From: Zygnema cylindricum
Lineage: Eukaryota > Streptophyta > Zygnematophyceae > Zygnematales > Zygnemataceae
Assembly: GCA_037447655.1 (NCBI GenBank)
Contig: JBBHKE010001935.1
Span: 124,001 to 188,000, forward strand
DNA length: 64,000 bases
Direction: 5' to 3'
Of the stretch, positions 1 to 10,618 are shown piece by piece. The position numbers and the translations under genes were made by a program. Each line of letters begins with the position of its first letter. The first letter of the stretch is position 1. Under the pieces are notes generated by a model, which was not told where the DNA came from, ran no database searches, and was given only the letters and a program-made list of their open reading frames with translations.

Positions 1-234
1 CTTTTGCATTGCGTTTACATCTTGGCTTGCTATATCCTTGAGGAATGCCTCATTGCCTTTGTGGCCAATATATTGATGAACATGGGGTCCATATGCTCCG
101 TTTTTCACATGGCGGGGAACGTTCAACGAACAAGATACGGTTTGAGATGGAATCGCCTAAGTGGCTAGTGAAGGAGAGTACACAGTGAAACGTGAGCTGT
201 CTGATATTCTCCCACAGGGTTCTCAATCTACGAA

Positions 235-609
235 GTGCATGTCCCTCGCGTGGACCTCGTGTTTCTACATGGAGCAGAGATAACACTAGGGGATGCATTT
301 GTGACCGACTCTACGGGATCACATGTCTCAACGCGTGTTGCATTACGTACTAGTGTTGCGGCTGGAGATGCAACAACCTTTAAAGAACGCGGTTACGCTC
401 AGCGGGACCGAACTGACAACTTCTTACCATTTGCTTCGAAGATATATGAGACATTGGACTCGTCGTTCGATAACTTCATCCGTGATTGTGCTATTCGATC
501 TTTTGGGGTTGGAGGACCTCGTAGCCCTTCCTCGAGTCTCTCGTCAACTTCTTATCGCGAACTTATCTTTGTTGCCCTTCAACAATCTGAAGCATCAACC
601 GTTATCTGA
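235..609 (+). pseudogene. Possible C-terminal remnant of a retroelement-type protein
   Basis: An open segment of 124 codons begins at a GTG and lacks an ATG at its start, so it is an internal fragment and not a complete gene. The composition is protein-like (segments such as GDAFVTDSTG, STRVALRTS, KERGYAQRDR and FLPFASKIYETLDSSF). This style, a short acidic segment, an 'STR' segment, a Lys/Arg-rich 'K-x-Y' stretch, then F-x-PFA and a hydrophobic tail, resembles the region downstream of reverse transcriptase in non-LTR retroelement pseudogenes. I make that link from general resemblance only. There is no RT or endonuclease motif in the window to support it, and two stop codons lie just upstream in frame. 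It may equally be a chance ORF in a repeat. Confidence 0.25.
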
Positions 610-1017
610 CAAAGCACAGTGGTGAACGATGGTTGTGGCCTGTGAGATTTTACCTTCACGCCACACGGTGCACATTGATGACATCTGTCGCTCAAACCTT
701 TAATGTGACTTGTTTTAACCTTTGAACCAACGACCCATTTTGTCATTTATAGCTTGTGTATAGCGTGGTTATTAGTGCTCTTGTAGTTTAGTTTCAGTGT
801 TTGTTTTTGTTTCTTGTGTATTCGCTGTTTTTACTCTTAGTTTCGTTTAGTTTTTGTAGTTTTTGCATGTACCTTTGGTTTTCAAATTGTAGCCTTTAAT
901 GGTAGTGAGCAATTTTCCATTTTAATCAAGTTTTGTACTTAGATAGTGTAACCATCAGAGTTTTCATTTGTAAAATCTCCTTTCAATGAGTGTTAAAAAA
1001 AAATAGCGTAAACGATA
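610..1017. other. AT-rich intergenic stretch, no gene seen
   Basis: T-rich sequence with no sustained open frame, no clear repeat unit and no recognised signal. Confidence 0.5.
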
Positions 1018-1215
1018 CACTGATCATCGTTATTATATTTAAATATTTATTAGTGTTAATGCAAAATTGGAATTGATAATACTAATTTAGTCAAGGAGAT
1101 GTGGTAGATTGTAGTCCATGTCCTTGAATAATGTTGTTAACTCTATTCTGTGATTTTTTGCCAAAAAAAGTTGCCACCGAATTAGTGTTATGAACAGTAA
1201 TAACGATTAGCGGTG
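1018..1215. mobile_element. MITE, TA-flanked CACC...GGTG family (198 bp)
   Basis: Both sides are flanked by TA (1016-1017 and 1216-1217). The left end reads CACTGATCATCGTTATTA and the right end is its near inverse, TAATAACGATTAGCGGTG. The interior contains the family signature of 'tagtgttaat' near each end and a conserved 'gagatgtgg' core. The TA duplication and length of about 200 bp suggest a Tc1/mariner-type non-autonomous element. No transposase is present. The same family recurs at 29291, 37577, 21288 and elsewhere in this window. Confidence 0.75.
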
Positions 1216-2168
1216 TAGTTTAGTGTCAGTAACGCTTTTTCGTATATTTGTGTCGAAATAAAAACATTAAAAATATTTTTGTCACTCAACGCTAATTTGT
1301 GTGTCGAATTTGTATACATTTAGCTAGCATCAACACTATTTCAAGTGCCAATGGACTACCGTGACAGCATGTGCCGAGAGACATACTTCGGGGGTTTGCA
1401 AGTTGTACGAAACATATAAATTTGAGTAATATGTAGTGGTATTTTAGTTTACTTTACACTATTTATGCTTTATATTAAATAATGTTCTAATGAGTACTAG
1501 AAGTTAATTTGCATGCGAGATGCACTTTATGTTGTAGAAATAAGATGTCACATGGACGCTTTGTAAGAAAATAAACTTGTCGTATATAACCCTAATTTCT
1601 GCTAAAATAATATAAATTACTGAATGAAAACTTTCCATATTTGCGTTAGTTCCATTTTAGTGTAAATAACACTAATTTATATGTTTCAACCAAACAAAAC
1701 TGCGAGAAATTAGTGTTATAAACACTAATAACGATGAGTAGTATACAAGCATAAATTGATCGACCACTGTACGGTCACATTGACCATAAGAACTATTCTG
1801 GCAATAGTGCTACTTTTGAGTCACGTCTTACGGTATCTGTACAGAAAATATATGATATCTATTCTAAATCTATACTCTTCGAGAGGAGATACCGAGATAC
1901 CTAACGTGCCGCATCCTCCGGCAACTGCCGTACACCACTTACCTCTATTAGTGTTTTTTACGTCACTTAAAGCATCTTTTCTCCTTACAAACTTGTCCAA
2001 TTCCGATTGCGGACATTTCTTGGAAGGAATCGTACATTTCAATCGCATCCGTCAGATTAGCATCCTGACGAGTGTGCATGCAAAAAATATGTTTGCAGTA
2101 TGGGAAAAAACATAAACATCAGTAGCGACAAAGTGTACGGAAGAATCTCGCATTGTATTCAGTCCTTA
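1216..2168. other. Intergenic, MITE fragments only
   Basis: About 1,655-1,745 looks like the degraded right end of another TA-flanked MITE (ends with 'aataacgatgagtag'). The remainder shows no coding exon with believable splice sites and no defined repeat boundaries. Confidence 0.4.
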
Positions 2169-2699
2169 GCGGTCAAGTTCCATCAGTCGAAAAGTGGGGT
2201 AGTTCACAAAAAATCCACGCCTATCCGTACTTAACCGTACCTCTTATTTTGTTTTTATCCGCGAAACAACATTACAGAGAATCTTGCCAATGGGAGGTAA
2301 AACTGACCGTCAGATATTCAATCGCGAGGCGTTCGCTTCAAGAGGTGGGTTGCAGAGGTCGCAAAAGTCAAAAAATCTCATACCCGAAACCGACCGTTTT
2401 TTTTTTTCAAAATCTGAGTAACCGACGCCCGACCGAGTTTTGTCACGGTCCAAAATTGTTAACCATTAACCGACCGTCGTTTACGAAAAAAAAAATTAAC
2501 CGAATCTTGATTTTTCGCGACTAGTTTACGCCCATAAACGTGGAGAATCAAATCGCTCATGCAGTAGGCTTGTTTTTCTGACATTTTTTTTTTGGTACGA
2601 AACAGTACGGCTTTCAGTAAACAACGACGTTTTTCCCCTAATGGAACCTTACCCTCAATTAACCCGACCCGTAGAGTTGGCCGTACGATTACAGAAACG
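2169..2699. repeat. Fragmented MITE block with a truncated hAT-like end
   Basis: The stretch starts after a TTA with a PIF-like terminus (GGTCAAGTTCCATCAGTCG). It contains, from 2353 to about 2522, a truncated copy of the hAT-like element seen complete at 38189-38992: it begins CAGAGGTCGCAAA and carries the same 'gaccgacc' body. The matching opposite hAT terminus and target duplication are absent, so this copy is broken. Confidence 0.5.
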
Positions 2700-4117
2700 A
2701 GGTTAAGTTCCATCAGTCGAAAAGTGGCATAGTTTACAGAAATCCACGACTATTTGTACCAAACTGTACCGCTTATTTTGTTTTTATACGCTTAACAACA
2801 TTAAAGATAATATTGCCAATACTCTTCGAAGGTCTAGGAGGTAATACTGATCGTCGGATGTTCATCCGCGAGGCGTTCGCGTTTTTTTTCTCTGTAGCTG
2901 CCAACGTACCTGTAGGAGGTGGGTTGGCAGATACAAAAAACAATTAATAGTGACACGCTGGACGAATAAGCTACGTATCACAATAGAAAACCAACGAAAA
3001 TTGACGAAATTTGCACAAGGTTTGTACTTTTCAAAATGCAACCGAAAATTAAAAAAGTAATCTTGAAAAAGTCCTTCGTCGCGCAATTTTTTTCGTCACA
3101 CTATTTCCGGCAAAGGATTTTCATCATGTTAGAAAACAAGAACCCTAAAAAATGAGGTGGCGTAAAAGACTGGCGTTTGCAAAAAGTACAAAAGTTATGT
3201 CGTATTATGACTTTGTACGCAGGTACATGGTACATAAGTGAAGATTTCAAGTGAACCTTGTCGGTGTGAAGATTTTTAAAAGTTTTTAAATATCCGGTCA
3301 GAACCCACGTGGTGCCATTCAATGCATAACACATGGATTACAGACTCTTCGTGATGGAACATCGACTAAGGGTGGACTTCCATTAGCGAAAAAGTGTTGT
3401 TTTTTTACTGACGGCCGTACTGTTTCGTACAAGTTCGTACATAAAATTTTTTTTCAACGAAAACAACATTACAGAAAATTGTCCAAGGTTGTAGGCGTAA
3501 ATTAGGACAGTCGGATTTAATTACACATTTTACCCGTGACGCCACGTCACCAACCATACAGTTTGTTAAGACCGTACACAGGGAGGACAATTCTCGAATA
3601 CAGAACGTGTAAAAGTGGGCCGCGTGGAAAAGGAAAAAAACATCCACGATGGGCGCGCGCATATGTGCGTACACGTCGCAAGGGCCCTGTGCCTTCTGCC
3701 AGGGTGGCTGCGAATCCGCCGAAATTATCTCGTCACGCCCCCACCATCAAAGTTTGCCGCCGCCTTTTTGTCGTTGCGTTTTGAAATTTTGGGTTACGAG
3801 TAATTAACTACCTCCGCTGGTACAGATATTATCTCCGCTGGTACTGATATTACCTCCGCTCGTATAGATATTACATTTTGACATTGCGCTCGAAGATTCT
3901 TTCAAGCTTTAAAGCATCGAATATTAACCTACGTATTACCAACCAGAATAAGCCACGCAAATAAAAAGTGATTTACAGACGCGACCTAATGGAAGGCACG
4001 CCTTTCAGTAATATTTTTCGTACAATTACTGAGACGCATAATGGAAGTCCACCCTCAATTAACCCGGCCCGTAGAGTTGATCGTACAATTACAGAAACCA
4101 CTGATGGAACTTGACCC
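2700..4117. mobile_element. PIF/Harbinger-like MITE, interrupted by a nested MITE
   Basis: The ends are near-inverse copies (AGGTTAAGTTCCATCAG on the left; CTGATGGAACTTGACCC on the right), followed by TTA. Removing the nested element at 3370-4054 leaves about 730 bp, matching the uninterrupted relative at 16004-16738 (735 bp), which has the same interior in the opposite orientation. It contains an imperfect hairpin (GCCAACGTACCT / AGGTGGGTTGGC) near 2900. No transposase ORF is present. The left target duplication is unclear. Confidence 0.6.
3370..4054. mobile_element. Nested PIF/Harbinger-like MITE with a 3-unit 21-bp minisatellite
   Basis: The termini are inverse copies: GGGTGGACTTCCATTA on the left and TAATGGAAGTCCACCC on the right. 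The flanks are TAA and TCA, consistent with a decayed 3-bp duplication. It sits inside the element at 2700-4117. The interior holds three 21-bp units (about 3805-3870, core 'cctccgctggtacagatatt'). A related copy at 54.6-56.3 kb holds about 11 such units. Confidence 0.65.
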
Positions 4118-4120
4118 TTA

Positions 4121-4852
4121 GGGTAGAATTCCATTATACGAAAAGTGTGGTTCGTTACTGAATGCCGTACGTTTTCGTACAGATTCGTACCACGCCGTAC
4201 CTTGAAATTTTTTTTGTCAGACGAAATATCGTTTCTGGAAAGCTGTCGGGAAGCTCCAATGATGTAAGCGTAATTCCTGGCCGTTGGATATTCCACTTTT
4301 TCAGATCCGCGAAGCAATCGCGCACATCATCCAGTGTGACGATACTAGACGTGTACCATTCGTACACGTGAAAAAACAAAAAAATATCCACTTTGAACAA
4401 GCGATCACAGGACTACACGTCGTACAGGCCATGTGCTTACGTCATATATTCCATGTGCCGCTTGCCACGCTGGAAGCAGGTGAGCCGGAAATATTTTCGC
4501 ACGCTCCGTCTGACATCCACCGACATTCAAAGTTTGCCGCGACCTTCAAAGTTTGCCGCGTCTTTTTGCCATTCCGTTTCGAAATTTTGATTTCCATTTT
4601 CAATATCAAAAATCTGGCCGCAAACTTTACGTACGAATCATTAACTACCTCCGGTCGTACAGATATTTCGTTCTGACTTTCCGTTTGAAGATTTTCTTTA
4701 AGATTTTTAAAATCTAAACTCTAACCTACGTGGTGCCAATCATAATTGAGGAAGGTTTGTCACTGGCCCGACAAAATGGAATAGTCTTCCAGTAAACGCT
4801 GCCAGTAGAATTTTCCGTACATTTACTGGGACCGCCTAATCGAATTCTACCC
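4121..4852. mobile_element. PIF/Harbinger-like MITE (732 bp, TSD TTA)
   Basis: The termini are GGGTAGAATTCCATTA and CGAATTCTACCC, flanked by TTA at 4118-4120 and 4853-4855. A 3-bp TTA/TAA duplication and GGG-initiated inverted repeats are the hallmarks of Tourist-like (PIF/Harbinger) MITEs. The right TTA is shared with the next element. ORFs inside it are not credible genes. Confidence 0.8.
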
Positions 4853-4855
4853 TTA

Positions 4856-5522
4856 GGGTATGGTTACATCAGGAGGTCTCTGTAATAGTACGGACAGCAA
4901 AATTTCTGTATTACAGAGGCCTCGGTTACATCGCGTATCATCTGTAAACAAGTTTTTACATACGTGTTCAAATTTGAGTGATTCCACGTAGGTCGACGAT
5001 CAAATCTATAAAATCGTCAAAGATTTGGAAACCGACCATTTTCGTTAAAAAATCCGTACTTGTGTATTACGTACGTGTACTTCACAAGTGTACCGCGTCA
5101 ATGTACCTCAGAGATCTCCTTCACACTGCTGACTTTCAGGAAAAAACCGTATTTCTTTTCGGCAAAAATTTTACGGTCACCTTGTCCGAAAGCACGTGAC
5201 TTTGGGGACGTGTGAAAATTTTCATATTTCATCGACGCACGTGTTTGACGTCCAGGTGTAGCGATTTGACTGGTTCTGTATTGCTGAACCCACCTCGGCG
5301 AGGTGGGTTCACCAATACAGAGGCGTATGGAGCGATTGCTTCGCAGATGAAGACCAAAATGTAATCGGACGGTCGATGTCTTCTCCTGGATACTTGGAGA
5401 ATCGTAATCTTATTTTCTGTAATGTTGTTTTCAAGAAACTCACGAAAATATAGTACGGCATGGTACGGTCAAGTACAAAATTCTGTATTAAACCTCACTT
5501 TTCGTCTGATGTAACCATACCC
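4856..5522. mobile_element. PIF/Harbinger-like MITE (667 bp, TSD TTA) with a perfect internal hairpin
   Basis: The termini are GGGTATGGTTACATCAG and CTGATGTAACCATACCC, flanked by TTA at 4853-4855 and 5523-5525. Near 5287-5311 lies a perfect 12-bp inverted repeat with a one-base loop (GAACCCACCTCG / CGAGGTGGGTTC). Its left duplication is the right duplication of the element before it, so the second insertion used the TTA made by the first. Confidence 0.8.
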
Positions 5523-5859
5523 TTAGTCAACTCTGAGTCAAGCGGTAATAGCAAAGTACAGTACTGTACGGTAATGAAGTACACCGTAAACGATTGACGG
5601 TTTCCCTTGGACGACCGTACCGTAATTTTAGCCTTTAAATCGTTTTTTGCCTTTCGTCGCAATAAATGTCTGGGAAGAACAAACAAAATAGTGTGGAGAA
5701 GTCAAAAACTTGTCTGTCTCCGGTTGTCTTACGCGGCTCAATCTATTTTCGGCATTGACTCGAAAATGTTTTTCGACGGCAAAGGAAGTTTCGCATTTAT
5801 TTCGCGGGCAATTGGTCCTTGTGGACCTTAACTCTTATTAGCGTGGATATTTAGTGGAA

Positions 5860-5866
5860 TATATAG
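5860..5866 (+). promoter_or_regulatory. TATA-like box of gene A
   Basis: TATATAG followed by CGGCTTCGT. The same 'TATATGTAGCGGCTTCGT' context is found upstream of gene C (18113-18120), and a decayed form (GATAGAGATAGCGGCG) lies upstream of gene B on the minus strand. It is about 200 bp before the start codon. Conservation in the copies could reflect recent duplication alone. Confidence 0.45.
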
Positions 5867-6068
5867 CGGCTTCGTCTTTCTTTTTGGAAGGAGAAGCCGA
5901 GAAGATTTCGCTTTTTGGAGATTTAACTTTTTGGAGAAAACAGAGGAGCCATCTGTTTTGATAAACCTTTGGGCCTTTAACCTGCAATCTGCAATCATTT
6001 TTTGCCATTTTCTTTGTCTTTTTCTAAGACAACGCACACTTTTGTCTTTTTATGAACAAATCTACAAC

Positions 6069-6879
6069 ATGAAATTTGCGAACCTCGTCCTCCTCCTGTC
6101 TCTTTTCCTTGTCTTGTTCGCCGTAGTGCCGGCTATAGGACAAATTGTAAGTTAAACCCTAAAGCTCTTCAAAACCCTGTAATAAATCTCCCTGTGGGAT
6201 TTTGAAACAGAAACGGCGTTATTCTTTGCAAACAGATTAGAATCTGTTACGCCGTCGGGACTTAAAAAGTGACGCAATTTCTGTTACGCTTTTGTTATAG
6301 CGAGGATACCGATTCTCAACACTAAAAAGCTGCGTATACGACAAAGAATAGTTAGATTTCAATTTGTACAGTACCGTACTAAAAACTGAAAGACTTTCCT
6401 TTCAACCACGATTTCTTTTTCTTTACACCACTAAAATATTATATCCTTATAGGACATGAAAAGCTTTCCAATTATTTGCTTTTGGACGGTTGTGCTGGTA
6501 ATGATAAGAAAGTGTCTAATCAATGATTTCTGGACTGTAGTGCATGTTGGATCGCAGTACTGCGTAAAATAATTTTTTTCTGGACTGTTGTGCTGTAAAT
6601 AACTAAAAACAATTTTTGAAGGACGCGCGAAACCGCGTAATAACATATAAAGTACTGATTTTTGGACTGTTGTGGTGGCAGGAACCTAAGATGGTTACGA
6701 GGTGTGGACAAATTTGTACCAAACGTCTTTACTTAACCGCTACCACTCTTTGTTCTTCAGTTAAGTTCCGATACTTCAAAAATAACAGCACTTTAATGTG
6801 TTTGTACGACAAAAATGCGTACACATTATGCCAAACTGCCTCGACTTTATCTCAAGGGCGAACAATTTGCTATCCATGA
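6069..6879 (+). CDS. Gene A: small secreted six-cysteine protein (two exons)
   Basis: Exon 1 is 6069-6146 and exon 2 is 6682-6879; the 535-bp intron has a GTAAGT donor, a GGCAG acceptor and phase 0. The product is 91 aa. Residues 1-26 form a strong signal peptide (MKFAN then a Leu/Val-rich core and an A-I-G-type cleavage zone); the mature part of about 65 aa starts EPKMV. Cysteines follow C-x3-C-x11-C-x15-C-x9-C-x12-C, ending CYP. The block RYFKNNST..MCLYD is shared with paralogues. Three disulphides in a secreted mini-protein is the natural inference; I do not recognise the family, so function (defence, signalling or toxin-like) is unknown. I chose the ATG at 6069 because it starts the signal peptide in all paralogues; longer in-frame extensions upstream are not conserved in frame. 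AATAAA occurs at about 6934. A tail-to-tail partner, gene B, lies about 6 kb away. Confidence 0.8.
6480..6681 (+). repeat. Intron of gene A: four acceptor-like modules
   Basis: The 3' part of the intron contains four copies of a module with core TGGAC(T/G)GTNGTG, at 6483, 6531, 6581 and 6663. The last one forms the real acceptor (TGGACTGTTGTGGTGGCAG). Genes B, C and D carry the same four modules in the same order. Gene E does not. Confidence 0.7.
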
Positions 6880-7645
6880 AAAAACGGTGAAAAATTAGTT
6901 TAATTTCATGAGTAATACCGTGGAAGAGGAGAATAAACGAGAAAAAATGAGGAAATTGTGAAAAGAAAGAGGTAATAGTGTTTGTGAAGAAATTTTTAGG
7001 GGTTTAAAAATAGTTTTTTGCGTTTTATGGGTATTAATTTATGCTTTTGTATTGGATTATTGTGAAATAGTCGACTCGTGTAAGCGAAATTGAAGGATTT
7101 TTTTTTTGTAAAAGCTAATTTTGCTACTGGTACAATAATTCATGATTACACATTTTTCATTCGATACACCTAATTTTGGACAAAAATGTGATTGGTTTTC
7201 TGAAAATAATATTTATCTTGGCATTCAAATAAATATATGTGTTTTTTTTTGGGTTCAATGTTTGTAAAAATGATTGATTTATTGGAATTTGTAATGTCAT
7301 GAATTAGTTTGGCAAAATGGAATGTACACCTAATTAATGGACCTTAATACATCTTCATTTTATCTACACCTCAAAAAAATTGTCACTCTCTATTATTTTT
7401 CACATAGGTGCCAAAATGTACCAAGCTTTTCACATATTCTATAAATCAAATTTAATAAATGTCTGTTGTCTTTTTGACGAAATCATTATCGTCCAACGCT
7501 TGTCGCACAAAACTTCTCCGCCATTTTTCGCACATTCAATCCATCAATGTAAGAAAAAATAGTTTAACACAAAAATTAGTATTTTGTTTTTAAAAATATT
7601 TGCCATACTTCATTCCGGAGTGGGGAGCTTACTTTATGCAGGAAG
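6880..7645 (+). other. 3' UTR and conserved 3' flank of gene A
   Basis: No gene. The sequence is shared with the 3' sides of genes B, C and D over about 1.1 kb. The segment 7043-7140 (GTATTGGATTATTGTGAAATAG, then TTGAAGGA, then GGTACAATAAT) is also found after the divergent gene E at 32683-32840, which makes it a candidate 3' UTR or 3'-end-processing element. Confidence 0.5.
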
Positions 7646-7711
7646 TACACCGCCCATCGATATTAAGTAAAGGAATTATTAGTGTAATTGCGGAATTAGT
7701 ATATAATTTAC

Positions 7712-7908
7712 ATTTTGTACTTCACAGTTTGGACTATACATTTTGTACTTCACATTTTGTACTTTACATTTTGTACTTTACATTGTGTACTTTACATTTT
7801 GTACTTTACATTGTGTACTCTACATTTTGTACTTTACATTTTGTACTCTACATTTTGTACTTTACATTTTGTACTTTGCATTGTGTACTCTACATTTTGT
7901 ACTTTACT
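7712..7908. repeat. 14-bp minisatellite (TACATTTTGTACTT)n
   Basis: About 13 tandem copies of a 14-bp unit with minor variants (TACATTGTGTACTT). The same array, inverted and shorter, lies at 20376-20455 beside gene C, with the same flanking sequence. The array is therefore part of the duplicated block. Open frames through it (runs of FCTLHFVLY) are a product of the repeat. Confidence 0.9.
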
Positions 7909-8097
7909 GTGAGAAAAAGTCCGCCAGATTTCCCGCGGTTGTCAATCATTGGGCTTTGAAATTCCATTTTTTTTTTTTATTCTTCGCGGTTTTGAAGAAT
8001 TTGTAGAGGACGTGACTGACAAAAAAATGAAAGCGCCGTTCCAAATGATAGTTCCAAAGTAGGCGTTTCTATTGTAGGCCTTTTGTAGGCGCCTTTA

Positions 8098-8283
8098 TGG
8101 TAAGTTGTGTTATGGGCTTTTCATGTGATCTTCTAAAATCGCTACTTTGATCAGCGACCGTCCGATCGTCCAAATTTGACGATAGTCCTATTGTAAGTTG
8201 TGTTATGGGCTTTTCATGTGATCTTCTTAGATCGCTACTTTGATCAGCAACCGTCGGATCGCCCGAATCTGACGGTTTAAATA
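8098..8283. repeat. Direct tandem duplication of about 93 bp
   Basis: Two adjacent copies beginning 'gtaagttgtgttatgggc' and containing 'atcgctactttgatcagc'. They differ at a modest number of positions. No coding potential. Confidence 0.8.
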
Positions 8284-8725
8284 AAAAATACCTCAAAACT
8301 CACAAAAAAATATTTTTTTGTCCAAATGTTTTTCAAAATTTAGACATGAAGTTTAATTCTCTATCGATCGATGTGCAACTCAACCCTGTTACTATTTTTT
8401 TTCATTTTGCGACCAATACAATATGGGTCTTAAGGTCATATTGTATGTTTTGCGTACAATAAGCATATTGTATGGGCCTACTTTCACCTACTTTTGAACT
8501 ATGTTCCAAATGTCTGCGGGACTCTTTATGATGACGTCATCTTTTCGGTTAAAGTTGGACTGCTTCCGAAAAATTCGCCGCTTATGCTTCGGAGCTTTTT
8601 TTCAAAAAGTTGTTCCGATGATTCTTTCAAAACACAATTTTGTCGGTGCAAGGAAATCCGTACATATTTCTAACGTCCGTAAGTTCCAGTCGTCAAAAAA
8701 ACTTCGGTGTGATTAGGCTACAGTA

Positions 8726-8924
8726 CACCATGAATCGCTATTAATGTTAATGTTATTTCTGCCACTTAAAAACATTTTTTCCCCGTACACACATGTCCGA
8801 TTTTCAATTTGAGACCGCCAATCGGAAGCTGGAAATGATACCTTTCAATCGCAACCGTCAAATCCAAAATACAACATGTATGTAAGGAGAAAATATGTTT
8901 TAAGTGGAATAGCGATACACGGTG
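8726..8924. mobile_element. MITE, TA-flanked CACC...GGTG family (199 bp)
   Basis: TA flanks on both sides. The left end is CACCATGAATCGCTATTA and the right end is ATAGCGATACACGGTG. The interior has the subfamily signature 'ccgtacacacatgtccgatt...gagaccgccaatcg' also seen at 11131, 31391, 37915 and 39095. Confidence 0.75.
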
Positions 8925-9826
8925 TACCAACCTAACTCTCACACCGACGACCTAAATACAGTATTTGAATAAGACTTGTGGATAAATCGTTATAACGTTG
9001 TTTGTTGGAGAAGGCTCATAGGCTCAACGCCTCAAAGCCGTTCGAGGATCCCATTATAAAGTACGATGTGTACGTTTACCAAACGACCAAACACCAATGA
9101 GAACCATCCAACGGATAGCCTATTCCCACCGGAAAAAAAATCACTTCCGCAACAGACGGACGTTCGAATAATGTACGGCTTTCCGAGCACTGACTTTGTA
9201 GATTTCGGAAGTTCTCGGAAAATCGTACAAACGAACTTCCTTAAAATATTGCCGGATATAAAAGTAGGGTAAAATTTGCGTCTTTTTGTGAAACAGGCCA
9301 ACGGTAACCCGAAAAGCTGACGTAGCAAAAACAACATCCGAACTGCTATTTCGTTGTTTTCGCGCGTACTAGAAAGTACTAGTAAGTTTGAAAATCTGCA
9401 GGTTTGTTTTCGCGCCTATGTTTGATGACGTCGAAGCGCATGACGTGTCACAGGACACCTTCAATCGGAGATACGTGCCAAAATTTTGGTGGAAACAAGA
9501 CCCGTTTTCCGATGAGTTTTCGGAAAATCATCGGAATGGACAAAAAGTTACAAATGCTCCGGTGGGTATAGGCTATGACTGTTCCGTACCCGCCCTTCGC
9601 ACTGATCTATTTCCCAACCAAAATTGCTCGCCTCACTTTTTTGTTGGGATATTGTGCGAATCGGCAGATCGGTCGATGTCGGGTCAAGATTTTTGTTTCG
9701 TGTAATACGTTGGTCAAATGTTGTGCCGTGCGTCGTACTATTTCGCACGTTTCGTTTTGTTTTGTTTGATTTCCAAGGAAAGCGCGTCTACGCGTTCCGC
9801 GCGTCAGTCTTTTTCAACTGATGTGC
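8925..9826. other. Intergenic, no gene seen
   Basis: A repetitive mixture rich in GTAC words. Several short ORFs overlap on both strands, but none has an initiation context, splice sites or recognisable protein composition. Confidence 0.4.
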
Positions 9827-10618
9827 TCATTTTTTAGTCTAGTCATGGTCTATGTGTGGTCCAACCCTGTCGTTCTAGCGTTAAGTGGAAGGACATTTTT
9901 TAGTCCAGTCATGGTCTAGGCGTGGTCTAACCGTGTCGTTCTAGCGTTAAGTGGAAGGACATTTTTTAGTCCAGTCATGGTCTAGGCGTGGTCTAACCGT
10001 GTCGTTCTAGCGTTAAGTGGAAGGACATTTTTTAGTCCAGTCATGGTCTAGGCGTGGTCTAACCGTGTCGTTCTAGCGTTAAGTGGAAGGACATTTTTTA
10101 GTCCAGTCATGGTCTAGGCGTGGTCTAACCGTGTCGTTCTAGCGTTAAGTGGAAGGACATTTTTTAGTCCAGTCATGGTCTAGGCGTGGTCTAACCGTGT
10201 CGTTCTAGCGTTAAGTGGAAGGACATTTTTTAGTCCAGTCATGGTCTAGGCGTGGTCTAACCGTGTCGTTCTAGCGTTAAGTGGAAGGACATGTTTTAGT
10301 CCAGTCATGGTCTAGGCGTGGTCTAACCGTGTCGTTCTAGCGTTAAGTGGAAGGACATTTTTTAGTCCAGTCATGGTCTAGGCGTGGTCTAACCGTGTCG
10401 TTCTAGCGTTAAGTGGAAGGACATGTTTTAGTCCAGTCATGGTCTAGGCGTGGTCTAACCGTGTCGTTCTAGCGTTAAGTGGAAGGACATTTTTTAGTCC
10501 AGTCATGGTCTAGGCGTGGTCTAACCCTGTCGTTCTAGCGTTAAGTGGAAAGACATTTTTTAGCCCATTCATGGTCTAGGCGTTGTCTAACCCTGTCGCT
10601 CTAGCATTAAGTGGAAGG
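9827..10618. repeat. 66-bp minisatellite, 12 units
   Basis: Units start at 9827 and every 66 bases after that (9893, 9959 ... 10553), core ACATTTTTTAGTCCAGTCAT. Central units are nearly identical; the first and last two are the most diverged, as expected when unequal exchange homogenises the middle. Units at 10289 and 10421 share the variant ACATGTTTTAG in alternation with the standard form. There are no unique spacers, so it is not a CRISPR. It lies between the tail-to-tail genes A and B. Confidence 0.95.

Noticed and set aside
9827-10618. CRISPR array
   Set aside because: The 66-bp units are directly joined with no unique spacers, and the genome is eukaryotic.
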